From NCBI GenBank assembly GCA_049792875.1, contig JBARBI010000189.1, positions 43,540 to 107,539 of the forward strand: a stretch of DNA of 64,000 nucleotides. The letters are read 5' to 3'. A program made the position numbers and the translations under genes. How positions within the stretch are numbered: position 1 is the first letter of the stretch; each line of letters begins with the position of its first letter. Origin of the DNA: Sulfotelmatobacter sp049792875. Its GTDB lineage: Bacteria; Acidobacteriota; Terriglobia; Terriglobales; Acidobacteriaceae. Of the stretch, positions 56,191-64,000 are shown piece by piece. Under the pieces are notes generated by a model. It was not told the DNA's origin. It did not search any database and saw nothing but the letters and a program-made list of their open reading frames with translations.

Positions 56191-56346
56191 GAAATGCCCT
56201 GATGATCTCTCTGCGGGCTGTCAGTTCTGCCAGTTACCGGGGCGCCATGGCGTTCGTAGACTAAATTGTCCGCTAAACCCTGGCCTCGGCGCATGTCGGC
56301 GATGCGAATAGACAAAACCGAGTGACACTACTGCCGTTTCTCGGCA
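56191..56346. repeat. Dispersed leader repeat, copy B
   Basis: Homologous to 42696-42877: same order of GAAATGCCC, operator, CCGGGG, GGCCT, ACCGAGTGAC and TGCCGTTTCTCGGCAA blocks. Confidence 0.65.
56217..56234 (+). promoter_or_regulatory. Operator-like palindrome, site 12 (DUF2252 gene)
   Basis: GCTGTCAGTTCTGCCAGT followed by TACCGGGG. The 18 bp are identical to site 7. It is centred about 272 bp before the ATG, the longest distance in the set. Confidence 0.55.
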
Positions 56347-56497
56347 ACGTCTTCTTAAATGACAAATGATCATTTTCCTCGCTAACGGTGATCTGAATTT
56401 AAGAGAGCGTTTTCCCCGGTTCCGCTCTGGGTAAGTCTGACGCACGTCATTCGTTCAGCCCGAGAGTGACGGCGCAAATGTTCTTTTGGGAGGCAAC

Positions 56498-57907
56498 ATG
56501 GCGGTAGCGAAGATGGAACCGCTGTTGAAATTCGATTTGGGGACCAAGATGGTCCCGTGGGAGCAGCGGCACGCCGAGGGCAAAGCGCTCCGTCGGGCGA
56601 TGGCGCGCGAGTCGCACGCTGAGTGGAAGCCAGGGAAGAACCGGCCGGATCCGCTGAAACTACTCGCAATCAGCAACAAGGGACGGCAGACGCAGCTCAT
56701 TCCTCTACGCATGGGACGCATGGCAGCCTCGCCCTTCGCATTTCTGCGGGGCTCGGCGTGCGTGATGGCTGCCGATCTCTCCACTGGTCCCATTTCCGGC
56801 ATTCCCGTGGTCATGGACGGCGACGCGCACATCAATAACTTCGGAATGTATGGCACGCCGCAGCGGGAGGTGGTTTTCGACCTCAACGATTTTGATGAGG
56901 CCACCATCGGTCCCTGGGAATGGGATTTGAAGCGGTTGGTCGCCAGCGTCAACGTCGCGGGACGGCAGAATGGCCTGAATCGCCGCGAGCGGGCTGCAGC
57001 AGTAAAGCGCGGCGTGGAGGGTTATCGATTTAATGTCAATCGCCTCGAGAGCATGGGAGTGCTCGACGTCTGGTACCTGCACGCCTATCCCGGGCGCGAC
57101 AACCCCATCGTAAAGGTCGACCCGAAGTCCAAGGCGGTTGTTGCCAAGACCGTGGCCAAAGCTCTGCGCACCGACAACCGTACCCTGTTGCCCAAGGTTG
57201 CTGATCAGCACGGGGGCGGAAAGTGGACCTTCCGAAACGATCCGCCCGTTCTCACCACCGTCCCTCGAGCGACCAACGAGAAAGTAATCGAGGCGTTGAA
57301 TCGTTATTCGCTCACCCTGTCAGTGGAACGGCGAATGATGCTCGGCCGCTATCACGTTGTCGACGTGGCACACCGAGTTGTCGGAGTCGGTTCTGTGGGT
57401 ACCAGGGCATATCTGGTACTGCTGTTCGGGGTCGGGGACGACGATCCCTTGTTCCTGCAAGTGAAGGAGTCGGTGTCTCCTGCACATGCTCCATACCTTC
57501 CGCCTCTCCCCGAGGAGTTCCGTCACCAGGGCAAACGAGTTGTGATAGGACAGCGCGCGCTGCAAGCTTCTTCCGACCCGATGCTGGGCTACACCGAGTG
57601 GGACGGGCGAGACTACATGGTCCGGCAGATGAAGAACCTGAAAGCCTCGATTCCAGTCGAATTCCTTACGGGCGCATCGTTCAACTTCTACGCGTTTGCG
57701 TGCGGCACATTGCTCGCCCGAGCGCATGGGCGGACGGGAGACCCGGCGCGCATTGCCGGCTACTGCGGCAACTCCACGGCCCTGGATGAAGCTTTGGCCG
57801 AGTGGGCCGAGCGTTACGGAGATCAGACGGAGCAGGACCACGCCAGGTTGCTGGCGTCCATCAAGCGTGGGGACACCAAAGCCATTCAGTCGGACGAGGG
57901 AAGTTAA
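56498..57907 (+). CDS. DUF2252 protein (kinase-like fold)
   Basis: About 469 aa from ATG 56498, with GGGAGG 7 nt upstream. PFAFLRGSACVMAADL, VMDGDAHINNFGMYG and VFDLNDFDEATIGPWEWDLKRL are the defining DUF2252 blocks; the DGDAHxxNFG and DLNDFDE pair resembles the catalytic and metal-binding loops of aminoglycoside-phosphotransferase-like kinases. No function has been demonstrated to my knowledge. It shares its leader with the CBS gene, suggesting common control. Confidence 0.88.
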   Translation: MAVAKMEPLLKFDLGTKMVPWEQRHAEGKALRRAMARESHAEWKPGKNRPDPLKLLAISNKGRQTQLIPLRMGRMAASPFAFLRGSACVMAADLSTGPISGIPVVMDGDAHINNFGMYGTPQREVVFDLNDFDEATIGPWEWDLKRLVASVNVAGRQNGLNRRERAAAVKRGVEGYRFNVNRLESMGVLDVWYLHAYPGRDNPIVKVDPKSKAVVAKTVAKALRTDNRTLLPKVADQHGGGKWTFRNDPPVLTTVPRATNEKVIEALNRYSLTLSVERRMMLGRYHVVDVAHRVVGVGSVGTRAYLVLLFGVGDDDPLFLQVKESVSPAHAPYLPPLPEEFRHQGKRVVIGQRALQASSDPMLGYTEWDGRDYMVRQMKNLKASIPVEFLTGASFNFYAFACGTLLARAHGRTGDPARIAGYCGNSTALDEALAEWAERYGDQTEQDHARLLASIKRGDTKAIQSDEGS

Positions 57908-58000
57908 GCGAGCCGACATTTGACCTCGCACGAAATCTGACTCTGCACGAAGTCGGAGAACGTGAAATAGCGGTAACCAATGGAAACGAGAGAGGACATC

Positions 58001-58786
58001 ATGATGAATACCGACGCTTCGCACGCACACGAACACGCCGTCGAGACCCGCATCGCTGGTACGACGCTTCGCGCTGGCAATCAACGAACGCTAATCCTCG
58101 CTGCCGTGATGCTGGCGGCGATCGTCCCTGCGATCGCCCAGGCCGGGGGCGGAGCAGGCGCAGAGCTACAAGAGAAGCTGGCAGCAGTAAAACAATCGGT
58201 GGGGGAAAACCAGCAGAAACTGCACCGGTATCAATGGAAGGAAACAATGCAACTCACGCTGAAGGGCGATCCTAAGCCTCCCAGCGTATCAGCCTGCCAG
58301 TACGGTCCGGACGGGAAGGTGCAGAAGACGCCGCTTACTGCGCCTCCCCCTCCTCCGAGTGGAGGAAGGATGAAGCAGAAGGTGATCGCAAACAAGAAGG
58401 AAGAGATGAAGGACTACATGGGAGACGTAAAGGTGCTGCTCGCGAAGTACGTGCCACCTGATCCCCAGAGCATGCAGCAGGCCTTCGGGGCCGGAAAAGT
58501 CTCGTTAGATCCCAACGCCAGTTCCGGCGTGGCGCAGATTGTTTTCAAGGACTATGCCTTGGCCGGCGACCAGATGACAGTCTCTTTCGACACGGCCGCA
58601 AAAAAGATCAGCACGGTGAAGGTGAATACATACCTGGATAATCCGAAGGACGTGGTCACATTGGCGGTTCAGTTTGCCAGCCTGCCCGACGGCACGAACT
58701 ATGTGCAGCAGACTGTCCTTAATGCCACCGCCAAGAATCTCGTGGTGACGACCACCAATTCCGACTACAAGGCGCTGGGGCAGTAA
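58001..58786 (+). CDS. Hypothetical secreted protein
   Basis: About 261 aa from ATG 58001 (GAGAGGAC upstream). A hydrophobic stretch (TLILAAVMLAAIVPAIAQA) ends like a signal peptide, after an unusually long, charged N-terminus. The mature part has a coiled helix (ELQEKLAAVKQSVGENQQKLHRY), a proline run (PPPPPSGG), and a beta-rich C-terminus (MTVSFDTAAKKISTVKVNTYLD). No family was recognised. It begins 93 bp after DUF2252 and may be co-transcribed. Confidence 0.7.
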   Translation: MMNTDASHAHEHAVETRIAGTTLRAGNQRTLILAAVMLAAIVPAIAQAGGGAGAELQEKLAAVKQSVGENQQKLHRYQWKETMQLTLKGDPKPPSVSACQYGPDGKVQKTPLTAPPPPPSGGRMKQKVIANKKEEMKDYMGDVKVLLAKYVPPDPQSMQQAFGAGKVSLDPNASSGVAQIVFKDYALAGDQMTVSFDTAAKKISTVKVNTYLDNPKDVVTLAVQFASLPDGTNYVQQTVLNATAKNLVVTTTNSDYKALGQ

Positions 58787-58907
58787 CGAACTCAAGGGCG
58801 GGTGACTCAATGCCGGTAAGTCGCGGGTAACTGGACAATCGCATCGTCCATTCCAACGACGATCCACCAAGTCAAGGCCCGAGAGAGCCGAGGACAGGTC
58901 CGCAAAC

Positions 58908-59864
58908 TCAACGCGAGACCGTTGAGGCTGCGGCACGCGCCTGCGTGGAATCGAAGAGTTCCAGACGATCGTGGAAGATACGCAGCAAGATCAGCACTGC
59001 CAACGTCATCACCAGATTGAAGATCAGTTGCGCCCATGCCACTGCCATGCCTGGTTCGCCCGCGAAGTCCACCACCTTTGCCGCGAACCAACCAAGAAAG
59101 GGAAGGAACAGCACGACTCCGAAAGTATTGAAGCAGAGGTTGGCCAATGCTACCTGCCGGGCCACCTTCTGCATCTTGATGCTGGCCAGCAACGCAGTCG
59201 ATGCTGTCCCGATGTTCGCACCGATCACGATGGGAATCGCAGCCGTTGCCGGGAGAATTGACTGCTGCACGAGAAGTATGCAGAGTCCGGTCGTGATGCT
59301 ACTCGACTGAACGATCCCGGTAACAACCATCCCTGCCAACACGCCCATCAGCGGTGTTCTCGATCGACTCAGTACCTCCACGAATAGCGGACTTTGAGCC
59401 AGCGGCTTCAGTGTGAGGCTTACTAAATCAAGACTGAAGAAGATGAACCCAAAATAGAAGGCAGCTTTTCCCAGTATCTTGAACCGTGTCGGAATCGCGC
59501 CTAGCACAGTGCCGAGAACAATGAAGAACGGTCCGATCCCTGTCAATTTCAGCGAAACCAGCCATGCCGTCGACGTCGTTCCAATGTTTGCTCCAAGCAG
59601 GATGCCCAGACTGGAGGTCAGGGTCATAGTGCCGGCATCCACCAGCGCCACGGTCAGTGAGGTGACGGCGCTGCTGGACTGAATGATCGCGGTCGCTACA
59701 GCACCCAGCACCACTCCCCGCCATCGACTTTCGGTGAGGCGGCCTATCCATTTCCGGAGCGTCTCACCGCCAACCTCTTGGATCTCGCGACTGAATGCCT
59801 CTAGGCCGTACAGAAACAATACGATCGCGGAAATGGCGGCGAATAGAATCCTGATGTTCGACAT
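58908..59864 (-). CDS. Na/Pi cotransporter-family protein
   Basis: About 318 aa from ATG 59864. Two inverted-repeat halves each carry the family motif: IIQSSSAVTSL with GANIGTTSTAW, and VQSSSITTGL with GANIGTASTAL. This is the NptA/PNaS fold, which moves phosphate with sodium. It lacks the C-terminal PhoU-like domain found in longer bacterial members. Operator site 13 is centred 70 bp upstream. Confidence 0.92.
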   Translation of the reverse strand: MSNIRILFAAISAIVLFLYGLEAFSREIQEVGGETLRKWIGRLTESRWRGVVLGAVATAIIQSSSAVTSLTVALVDAGTMTLTSSLGILLGANIGTTSTAWLVSLKLTGIGPFFIVLGTVLGAIPTRFKILGKAAFYFGFIFFSLDLVSLTLKPLAQSPLFVEVLSRSRTPLMGVLAGMVVTGIVQSSSITTGLCILLVQQSILPATAAIPIVIGANIGTASTALLASIKMQKVARQVALANLCFNTFGVVLFLPFLGWFAAKVVDFAGEPGMAVAWAQLIFNLVMTLAVLILLRIFHDRLELFDSTQARAAASTVSR

Positions 59865-60229
59865 AAGAGAATCTCTGAGGGAGACTCCTCCTGCAGGAGT
59901 TTCATCCCTGTGACGGGCGCAGTCGACTGTCAAATGAAACAGTGTCGGTAGGCGAAATATCGCCTCTCTGTCAACGTCGACGGCGTCAAGCTATTTTCGA
60001 GGTCGATGTAATAGGAGGCGTCGGGAAGGTACGGCTCGACACCATCGATCAAAACCCAAGCCGGGCTTAGTCTTGCCGGTACTTTACCAGTCAGCGCCAG
60101 TCAGCGAACGGCCGTAGTCGACATGGACAAAACCTAGTAAGATTTGCATGCATGAAGTCGATCATGGGCACGATTGCCTCGGCGTTGTTCGTCATTCTCG
60201 GTTCTTTGTTGCCACTATTCGCCCAACGG
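59865..60229. other. Intergenic region with operator
   Basis: 365 bp between the Na/Pi start and the metK relic. Apart from operator site 13 and a hairpin-like CTCCTGCAGGAG (59885-59898), nothing was recognised. Confidence 0.4.
59926..59943 (-). promoter_or_regulatory. Operator-like palindrome, site 13 (Na/Pi cotransporter)
   Basis: Plus strand ACTGTCAAATGAAACAGT. On the minus strand TGACAGT is followed by CGACTG, as at site 3. Confidence 0.55.
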
Positions 60230-60424
60230 CCTGTCCGGCAGCAACAACCGGAGTTCGTCAAGAGCGCTTTCGTCGTGACCTCGCCCCCGACGATCACCAT
60301 TCCCATGGTGACATAGGTCTCGCACGCCACGCGTGACATGGGATCGCGCCCCAGGCATTCGTCCAGCACCGTGTCCGAAATCAGGTCGCAGAATTTGTCC
60401 GGATGACCTTCGCTCACCGATTAC
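60230..60424 (-). pseudogene. metK: S-adenosylmethionine synthetase, N-terminal remnant
   Basis: The minus strand reads SVSEGHPDKFCDLISDTVLD, then ECLGRDPMSRVACETYV and MVIVGGEVTTKALL, the unmistakable MetK N-terminus. A TAA at 60421-60423 stands where MetK has Glu (ESVxEGHPDK), and the sequence becomes unrelated after about 60 residues. The remaining 300 or more residues are missing, so it is not functional. It lies 78 bp downstream of the glycyl-radical activase gene, same strand. Confidence 0.85.
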
Positions 60425-60501
60425 AACATGAAAAACATGTTCTTTGGATACATTGACATCGTTACCTACCACCTAATTTCTCTTCGCGAAGCAAAGTCAG
60501 T

Positions 60502-61467
60502 TCACTCCGCGGGTTTCTGGCCGCCTCGGCCGAAGGCTTCGTCAATGATGGCCTGGAGATGCCGGACGACCTCATCGGAGGGGGTTTTGTAATCGTCCAG
60601 CTCATACATCTCGCCCAACAGCTCGTACTTGCCCAAGCCAAAGCGGTGATACGGCAACAGCTCATAGTCGATTACGTTCTTGTGGGGGCGAATGAACGCG
60701 AGGACGGCGCGGATATGCTCCTCATCCGCGTTCACCCCGGGAATCAGCGGCGTGCGGGCGATGAAGTCCGTGTTGGGGAAGGTTTCGTAGGCCTTCTTGA
60801 AGTTCGCCAGGATCCGCTCGTTGCCCACCCCGGTCCACTTCTTGTGCCGCTCCGGGATCGTCATCTTGTGGTCATGCAGCATGGTATCCACGTGGGGCAG
60901 CACCTTTTCCACGAACCGCCAGGGCACGTTGCACGCCGTTTCGATCGCCGTATTGAAGCCACGCTCGTGGGCTCCTGCCAGTAATGCCGCGGTGAAGTCG
61001 GGCTGGAGCAAACATTCGCCGCCGCTCACGGTGATGCCGCCCCCGGTATTGCGGTAGAAGGACGCATCTTTCTCCGCCTCGTCCAGCACTTCGTTAACCG
61101 TCATCGGTTTGCCGAACATTTCCAGCGCGCCGGTCGGGCAGAGCGAAGCCAATGCCTGGTCGCATTCCATGGCCAGGTGCCAGTTGACTTTTACGCGTTC
61201 ATCGTCGCCCTCCGCAAAATAAAAGGCGCCTTCCGGGAAGGGTGGCTTAAGACACAGGCTACACTCCTTACCTTTGCACTTTTTGGGGTCGTAGGACAGT
61301 TCCGGCTTCGGTGCGATGCTCTCCGGATTGGAGCACCATTTGCAGCGCAAAGAGCAGCCCTTCAGGAAAACATTTGTGCGGATGCCCGGACCGTCGTGGC
61401 TGCAATATCGCTGGATATTCAGCACCGTGCCGGTTATATCGGATGGGTTGATGCCTTGGTTTTTCAT
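60502..61467 (-). CDS. Glycyl-radical enzyme activating protein (radical SAM)
   Basis: 321 aa. The CxxxCxxC site CSLRCKWC binds the radical-SAM [4Fe-4S] cluster. An insert with CKGKECSLC and later Cys-containing SLCPTGALEMFG resembles the extra ferredoxin-like clusters of GRE activases outside the classic PflA group. GGGITVSGGECLLQPDF is the SAM-binding GGE motif. It uses SAM to place the radical on the glycine of the enzyme at 63306-64000. Its ATG overlaps the PFK-like stop by 4 bp. Confidence 0.93.
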   Translation of the reverse strand: MKNQGINPSDITGTVLNIQRYCSHDGPGIRTNVFLKGCSLRCKWCSNPESIAPKPELSYDPKKCKGKECSLCLKPPFPEGAFYFAEGDDERVKVNWHLAMECDQALASLCPTGALEMFGKPMTVNEVLDEAEKDASFYRNTGGGITVSGGECLLQPDFTAALLAGAHERGFNTAIETACNVPWRFVEKVLPHVDTMLHDHKMTIPERHKKWTGVGNERILANFKKAYETFPNTDFIARTPLIPGVNADEEHIRAVLAFIRPHKNVIDYELLPYHRFGLGKYELLGEMYELDDYKTPSDEVVRHLQAIIDEAFGRGGQKPAE

Positions 61468-62648
61468 AGTTCCCTCCCCAGAAAGATGCCAAGCGATTGG
61501 GCGATCTTCACGAATAGGCTGTCCGTGGGCACGGTTCTGACTTTGTTGATCGCGTCCGCCAGCGGCACGAAATTTATGTCTGGTGGAGCGAAAGCCACCA
61601 TCACGCCAGCTTTGCCGGCACCCAGAGCCCGTACCGCCCCAGCTCCGTAACCCATCGCTAGTTGGCGGTCACCGGCAGTGGGGGTGCCACCCCGGGTCCA
61701 GGGACCCAGGACGAGCGGATTGGTTTCCTCGGCGATCAGCAGTTGCAGCCTGGTCGCCACGGTCTCGGCGGCCTGCCCCGATCTCTGGATGACGTGGTCA
61801 CTGGCCTCTCCCGTAGCCAGCGGCGACAGCGAAGCTTTGAGTGGGTGGACGGATTTCTTCTCCGCCTGGGCAGGCGTGTCATCGACGAACTTCGTCCCCT
61901 CGGCCACTACCACTAACCCGCGAGACCGCCGGGCTGATATCTTTTCCTTCAACCTCGCTGCCACCATTTGCAGGTCGCAGGGAATCTCGGGAATCAGTAC
62001 CACATCGGCGCACACGGCAATGCCGGCCTGAAGCGCCAGCCATCCGGCCTGCCGTCCCAGGACCTCCACTACGCCAATTTTGTGGGCAGACTGGGCCGCC
62101 TGCCGAACCCGGTCAAGCATTTCGATGGTGAAACTCAACGCGCTGTTGAACCCAAAGGACAACGCAGTGGCGGCAATGTCGTTCTCGATCGACCGCGGGA
62201 TGCACACCGTGTTGAGCCCTTTGCGATGGAGTTTATGGAAAATACTCAGACCCCGGCCGCCCACGACGGAAATCAGGGCATCAATCCTCTCTTCCGCCAG
62301 CCTTTTCAAAACCAGATCGGACAGGTCCACTTCTTCCACCATGCCGTCGTCATTGACTTTGCGGACTTGAAAAGGATCCACCCTCACCGCCTGGCCCAGG
62401 ATGCCCCCAGCGGCCGGATCCAGGCCCTCAGCCACTTGGGGGTTGAGGGTCACCAACCCACCCTCGGGATAACGTTCCGGGCGCAGCAACCCATCAAACC
62501 CGTCCTGGATGCCGACAAGTTCCCATCCCAATTTGCCCGCCGCCAGAGCCGCTCCCATAATCACAGCATTCATCCCTGGAACGTAGTCGGCCCCCACATT
62601 GATGGCAATGCGTTTGACAAAGCTGGCGTGACCTGTTTCTATGGTCAT
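61464..62648 (-). CDS. Phosphofructokinase-like protein with altered catalytic residues
   Basis: 394 aa; GGGAGG before the ATG. The PFK fold is clear: NVGADYVPGMNAVI (ATP loop region), VVGGRGLS at 128-135, PRSIENDI at 151-158, VEVLGRQAGWLA (the MGR substrate motif) and IPEIP. In active PFKs the second motif is GGDGS/T and the third PxTIDND. Here Asp is replaced by Arg132, and the catalytic base Asp by Glu155. It may use another substrate, act slowly, or be a regulatory protein. It sits between the small protein and the activase in the operon. Confidence 0.85.
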   Translation of the reverse strand: MTIETGHASFVKRIAINVGADYVPGMNAVIMGAALAAGKLGWELVGIQDGFDGLLRPERYPEGGLVTLNPQVAEGLDPAAGGILGQAVRVDPFQVRKVNDDGMVEEVDLSDLVLKRLAEERIDALISVVGGRGLSIFHKLHRKGLNTVCIPRSIENDIAATALSFGFNSALSFTIEMLDRVRQAAQSAHKIGVVEVLGRQAGWLALQAGIAVCADVVLIPEIPCDLQMVAARLKEKISARRSRGLVVVAEGTKFVDDTPAQAEKKSVHPLKASLSPLATGEASDHVIQRSGQAAETVATRLQLLIAEETNPLVLGPWTRGGTPTAGDRQLAMGYGAGAVRALGAGKAGVMVAFAPPDINFVPLADAINKVRTVPTDSLFVKIAQSLGIFLGREL

Positions 62649-62884
62649 AGCGTGCCTCCCTTATTAATGCGTGTTTTGTTCGTATTCATAGCACTCCTAC
62701 AATCTGCTCCACGGAACATCACTTTCGCTTCACGGCACATTTCCCTTTTTCGGGCACTAGGATTTGCCGCAAACTGACCTTCGAAGCGGGCTCAAGAATA
62801 CCTGGGCCGCTCCCCCTGACTTGGGCGCGGGTTGGTACCCTCTCGGAGTCATTTGGTTCTCGCCGACATGTGCCTTTTCACGGC

Positions 62885-63148
62885 CTAGACCGTCAACAGC
62901 TGTCCGTCTTTGACTTCGTATTCCATTAGGACAAGCCAATCTGCAGGCTCATAATGTTCTGCCGCCATCCAGCGTTCGATGGTTTCACGATCCGGAGCTT
63001 CCCAATCGAGCAACAGTTTGCCCTCAACCAAGTTGAGTAAAGCGCGTTGAACCTTAAGACCCTGCGCGGCACGGAAACGCTCAGCCAGGTTTTGGGCTGC
63101 CCGGCGGTCCAGGTGATACAGCGTGTGTAGAGAAACAAAGTGTGCCAT
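62885..63148 (-). CDS. Small DUF4242-like protein
   Basis: 87 aa; AAGGA 7 nt before the ATG. The sequence (LDRRAAQNLAERFRAA, VQRALLNLVEGKLLLDWEAPDRETIERWMA, YEPADWLVLMEYEV) looks like a ferredoxin-fold-size alpha/beta protein of the DUF4242 kind, some of which bind nickel. The assignment is tentative. It lies between the glycyl radical enzyme and the PFK-like gene and is probably co-transcribed. Confidence 0.6.
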   Translation of the reverse strand: MAHFVSLHTLYHLDRRAAQNLAERFRAAQGLKVQRALLNLVEGKLLLDWEAPDRETIERWMAAEHYEPADWLVLMEYEVKDGQLLTV

Positions 63149-63305
63149 GGGGTATCCTTCACTACGGTTATGACGAGGACGTTAAATCATGCTTACGACT
63201 GTCTACATGGCCTTCCCGACAATGACGTTGTGGGTGCTCATCAAGGAACCCTCCGGTACGGCGTGACGGAGGGCCACTCCGTACCGGTTGGGTTGCATCG
63301 CAGCA

Positions 63306-64000
63306 CTAGGCGAATTGCTGCAGAGTGCGTTCGATGATCTCGTTCTGCACGCCCACGTGCAGCCGGGTGAAGAAAGCACTGAAACCAGCCACCCGGATCA
63401 CGAGGTCGCGGTAATTCTCCGGGTGTTTCTGGGCATCCCGGAGGATGTCGGTGTTCAGCACGTTGAACTGGATGTGATAGCCGTTGTTGTCAAAATAGGT
63501 CTTGACAAGATTTAGTACGTTGTCCCGGCCCTTGCGGGTCTTGAGCTGATCAGGAGGGACTTTCATGTTCAAGTGCGTTGCGGTGAACTTGACGGCATCC
63601 TGACCTTTGGCCGCCGACATCACCAGCGCGGTCGGCCCGTGGGTATCGGTGCCGGGCATGGCCGACAGACTTCCATCTGTGAGTGCCACGCCGGCCCTCT
63701 TACCGGTCGGCAGCGCCCCCGTTATCTTACCCATTTGGTTGTGGAAGCTTTTGGTGTAGGTGTCAAGTGTCGATTTGATGTCCCGGCTGAGGTAGTTGCC
63801 ACCCCCATCGACGTTCTGGAAGGCCTGGAGGAGGCTCTCGTACACCCTGCGGACCAACTTTTCCACCTCGTCGATGTCGTTGCCATGCTTGGGAGCCTCG
63901 TAGCACAGCTTCCGGACTTTCTCGTACTCGCCCTCGAAGTTGGCGGCCAGCGCCTTCTTCAGCTCGGCCATGGTCAGCTTCTTCTCGTCAAAGACCAGGT
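63306..64000 (-). CDS. Glycyl radical enzyme (PFL/dehydratase superfamily), C-terminal part
   Basis: The frame is open to the window edge (LVFDEKKLTMAELKKAL...), so the N-terminal two thirds lie outside. About 230 residues are visible, ending in the glycyl radical domain VIRVAGFSAFFTRL, with the radical glycine encoded at about 63384-63386 and 25 residues following. ALTDGSLSAMPGTDTHGPTAL resembles the conserved block of non-PFL glycyl radical enzymes. The active-site residues that would tell pyruvate formate-lyase from diol dehydratase, choline lyase and others are not in the window. The activase is in the same operon. Confidence 0.92.
   Translation of the reverse strand, partial: LVFDEKKLTMAELKKALAANFEGEYEKVRKLCYEAPKHGNDIDEVEKLVRRVYESLLQAFQNVDGGGNYLSRDIKSTLDTYTKSFHNQMGKITGALPTGKRAGVALTDGSLSAMPGTDTHGPTALVMSAAKGQDAVKFTATHLNMKVPPDQLKTRKGRDNVLNLVKTYFDNNGYHIQFNVLNTDILRDAQKHPENYRDLVIRVAGFSAFFTRLHVGVQNEIIERTLQQFA

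Larger units (their letters stand above)
56073..56497. other. Regulatory region upstream of the DUF2252 gene
   Basis: 425 bp without a gene. It contains leader repeat copy B and operator site 12, then GGGAGG before ATG 56498. A second short match to the CBS upstream region (CGGAACTGGAGGGCCAAGC) lies at about 56131. Confidence 0.5.

Overview
The window looks like chromosomal DNA of a soil-type Acidobacteriota bacterium. This is inferred from gene content and protein style: a CRTAC1/ASPIC protein, two Phenol_MetA_deg-type outer-membrane proteins, a SYLF protein, a large GT84 glucan synthase, DUF2252 and GH63. There is no rRNA or other marker to settle it. No phage, insertion sequence, CRISPR array or complete tRNA gene was seen.

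Layout. 1-4.7 kb: end of a sugar porter, a SYLF lipid-binding protein, a secreted FG-GAP/ASPIC protein and cutC. 4.7-12.5 kb (minus): a probable beta-1,2-glucan locus with a GH144-type glucanase, an ABC exporter and a GT84 synthase that lacks the usual C-terminal GH94 region. 12.6-19.9 kb: a secreted protein, a formylglycine-generating enzyme, a VIT/CCC1 transporter, a PsiE-like protein, membrane proteins and a small gene. 20.8-26.8 kb: a truncated SDR, then a five-gene operon for a periplasmic molybdenum hydroxylase (Tat-exported [2Fe-2S] subunit, Mo subunit, FAD/[4Fe-4S] subunit, cytochrome b, small protein). 26.9-27.6 kb: seven TTGCGTATA-type boxes, the central ones about 21 bp apart, before a winged-helix gene. 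27.7-30.3 kb: pyruvate kinase and a second outer-membrane protein. 30.6-34.6 kb: a complete P450 cassette (ferredoxin, reductase, P450, alcohol dehydrogenase). 34.8-44.3 kb: a sugar-phosphate island (glucokinase, zwf, gnd, pgi, transaldolase, histidine phosphatase, gluconokinase) scattered with remnants of transketolase, 6-phosphogluconolactonase, a second glucokinase and a CBS gene. 44.4-59.9 kb: DUF4105 protein, lone receiver domain, esterase, membrane protein, MscS channel, GH63 and GH13 glycosidases, DUF2252 protein, secreted protein and Na/Pi cotransporter. 60-64 kb (minus): a glycyl-radical-enzyme operon (enzyme, small protein, phosphofructokinase-like protein with altered catalytic residues, radical-SAM activase) next to a dead metK fragment.

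The strongest unexplained signal is an 18-bp interrupted palindrome, RCTGNCA-N4-TGNCAGT (one half-site change allowed), found at 13 intergenic places between 14.9 and 59.9 kb. It usually lies about 50-130 bp before a start codon. It precedes the transporter, the P450 operon, glucokinase, gluconokinase, CBS, esterase, MscS, DUF2252 and Na/Pi genes, among others. The free central base in each arm and the fixed 4-bp gap argue for a protein-binding operator rather than an RNA hairpin. The 14-bp core has the same spacing as FNR-type sites, and several targets concern sugar metabolism or stress, so a CRP/FNR-family regulon is a reasonable but unproven reading. Two of these promoters, before the CBS and DUF2252 genes, also share about 170 bp of homologous leader.
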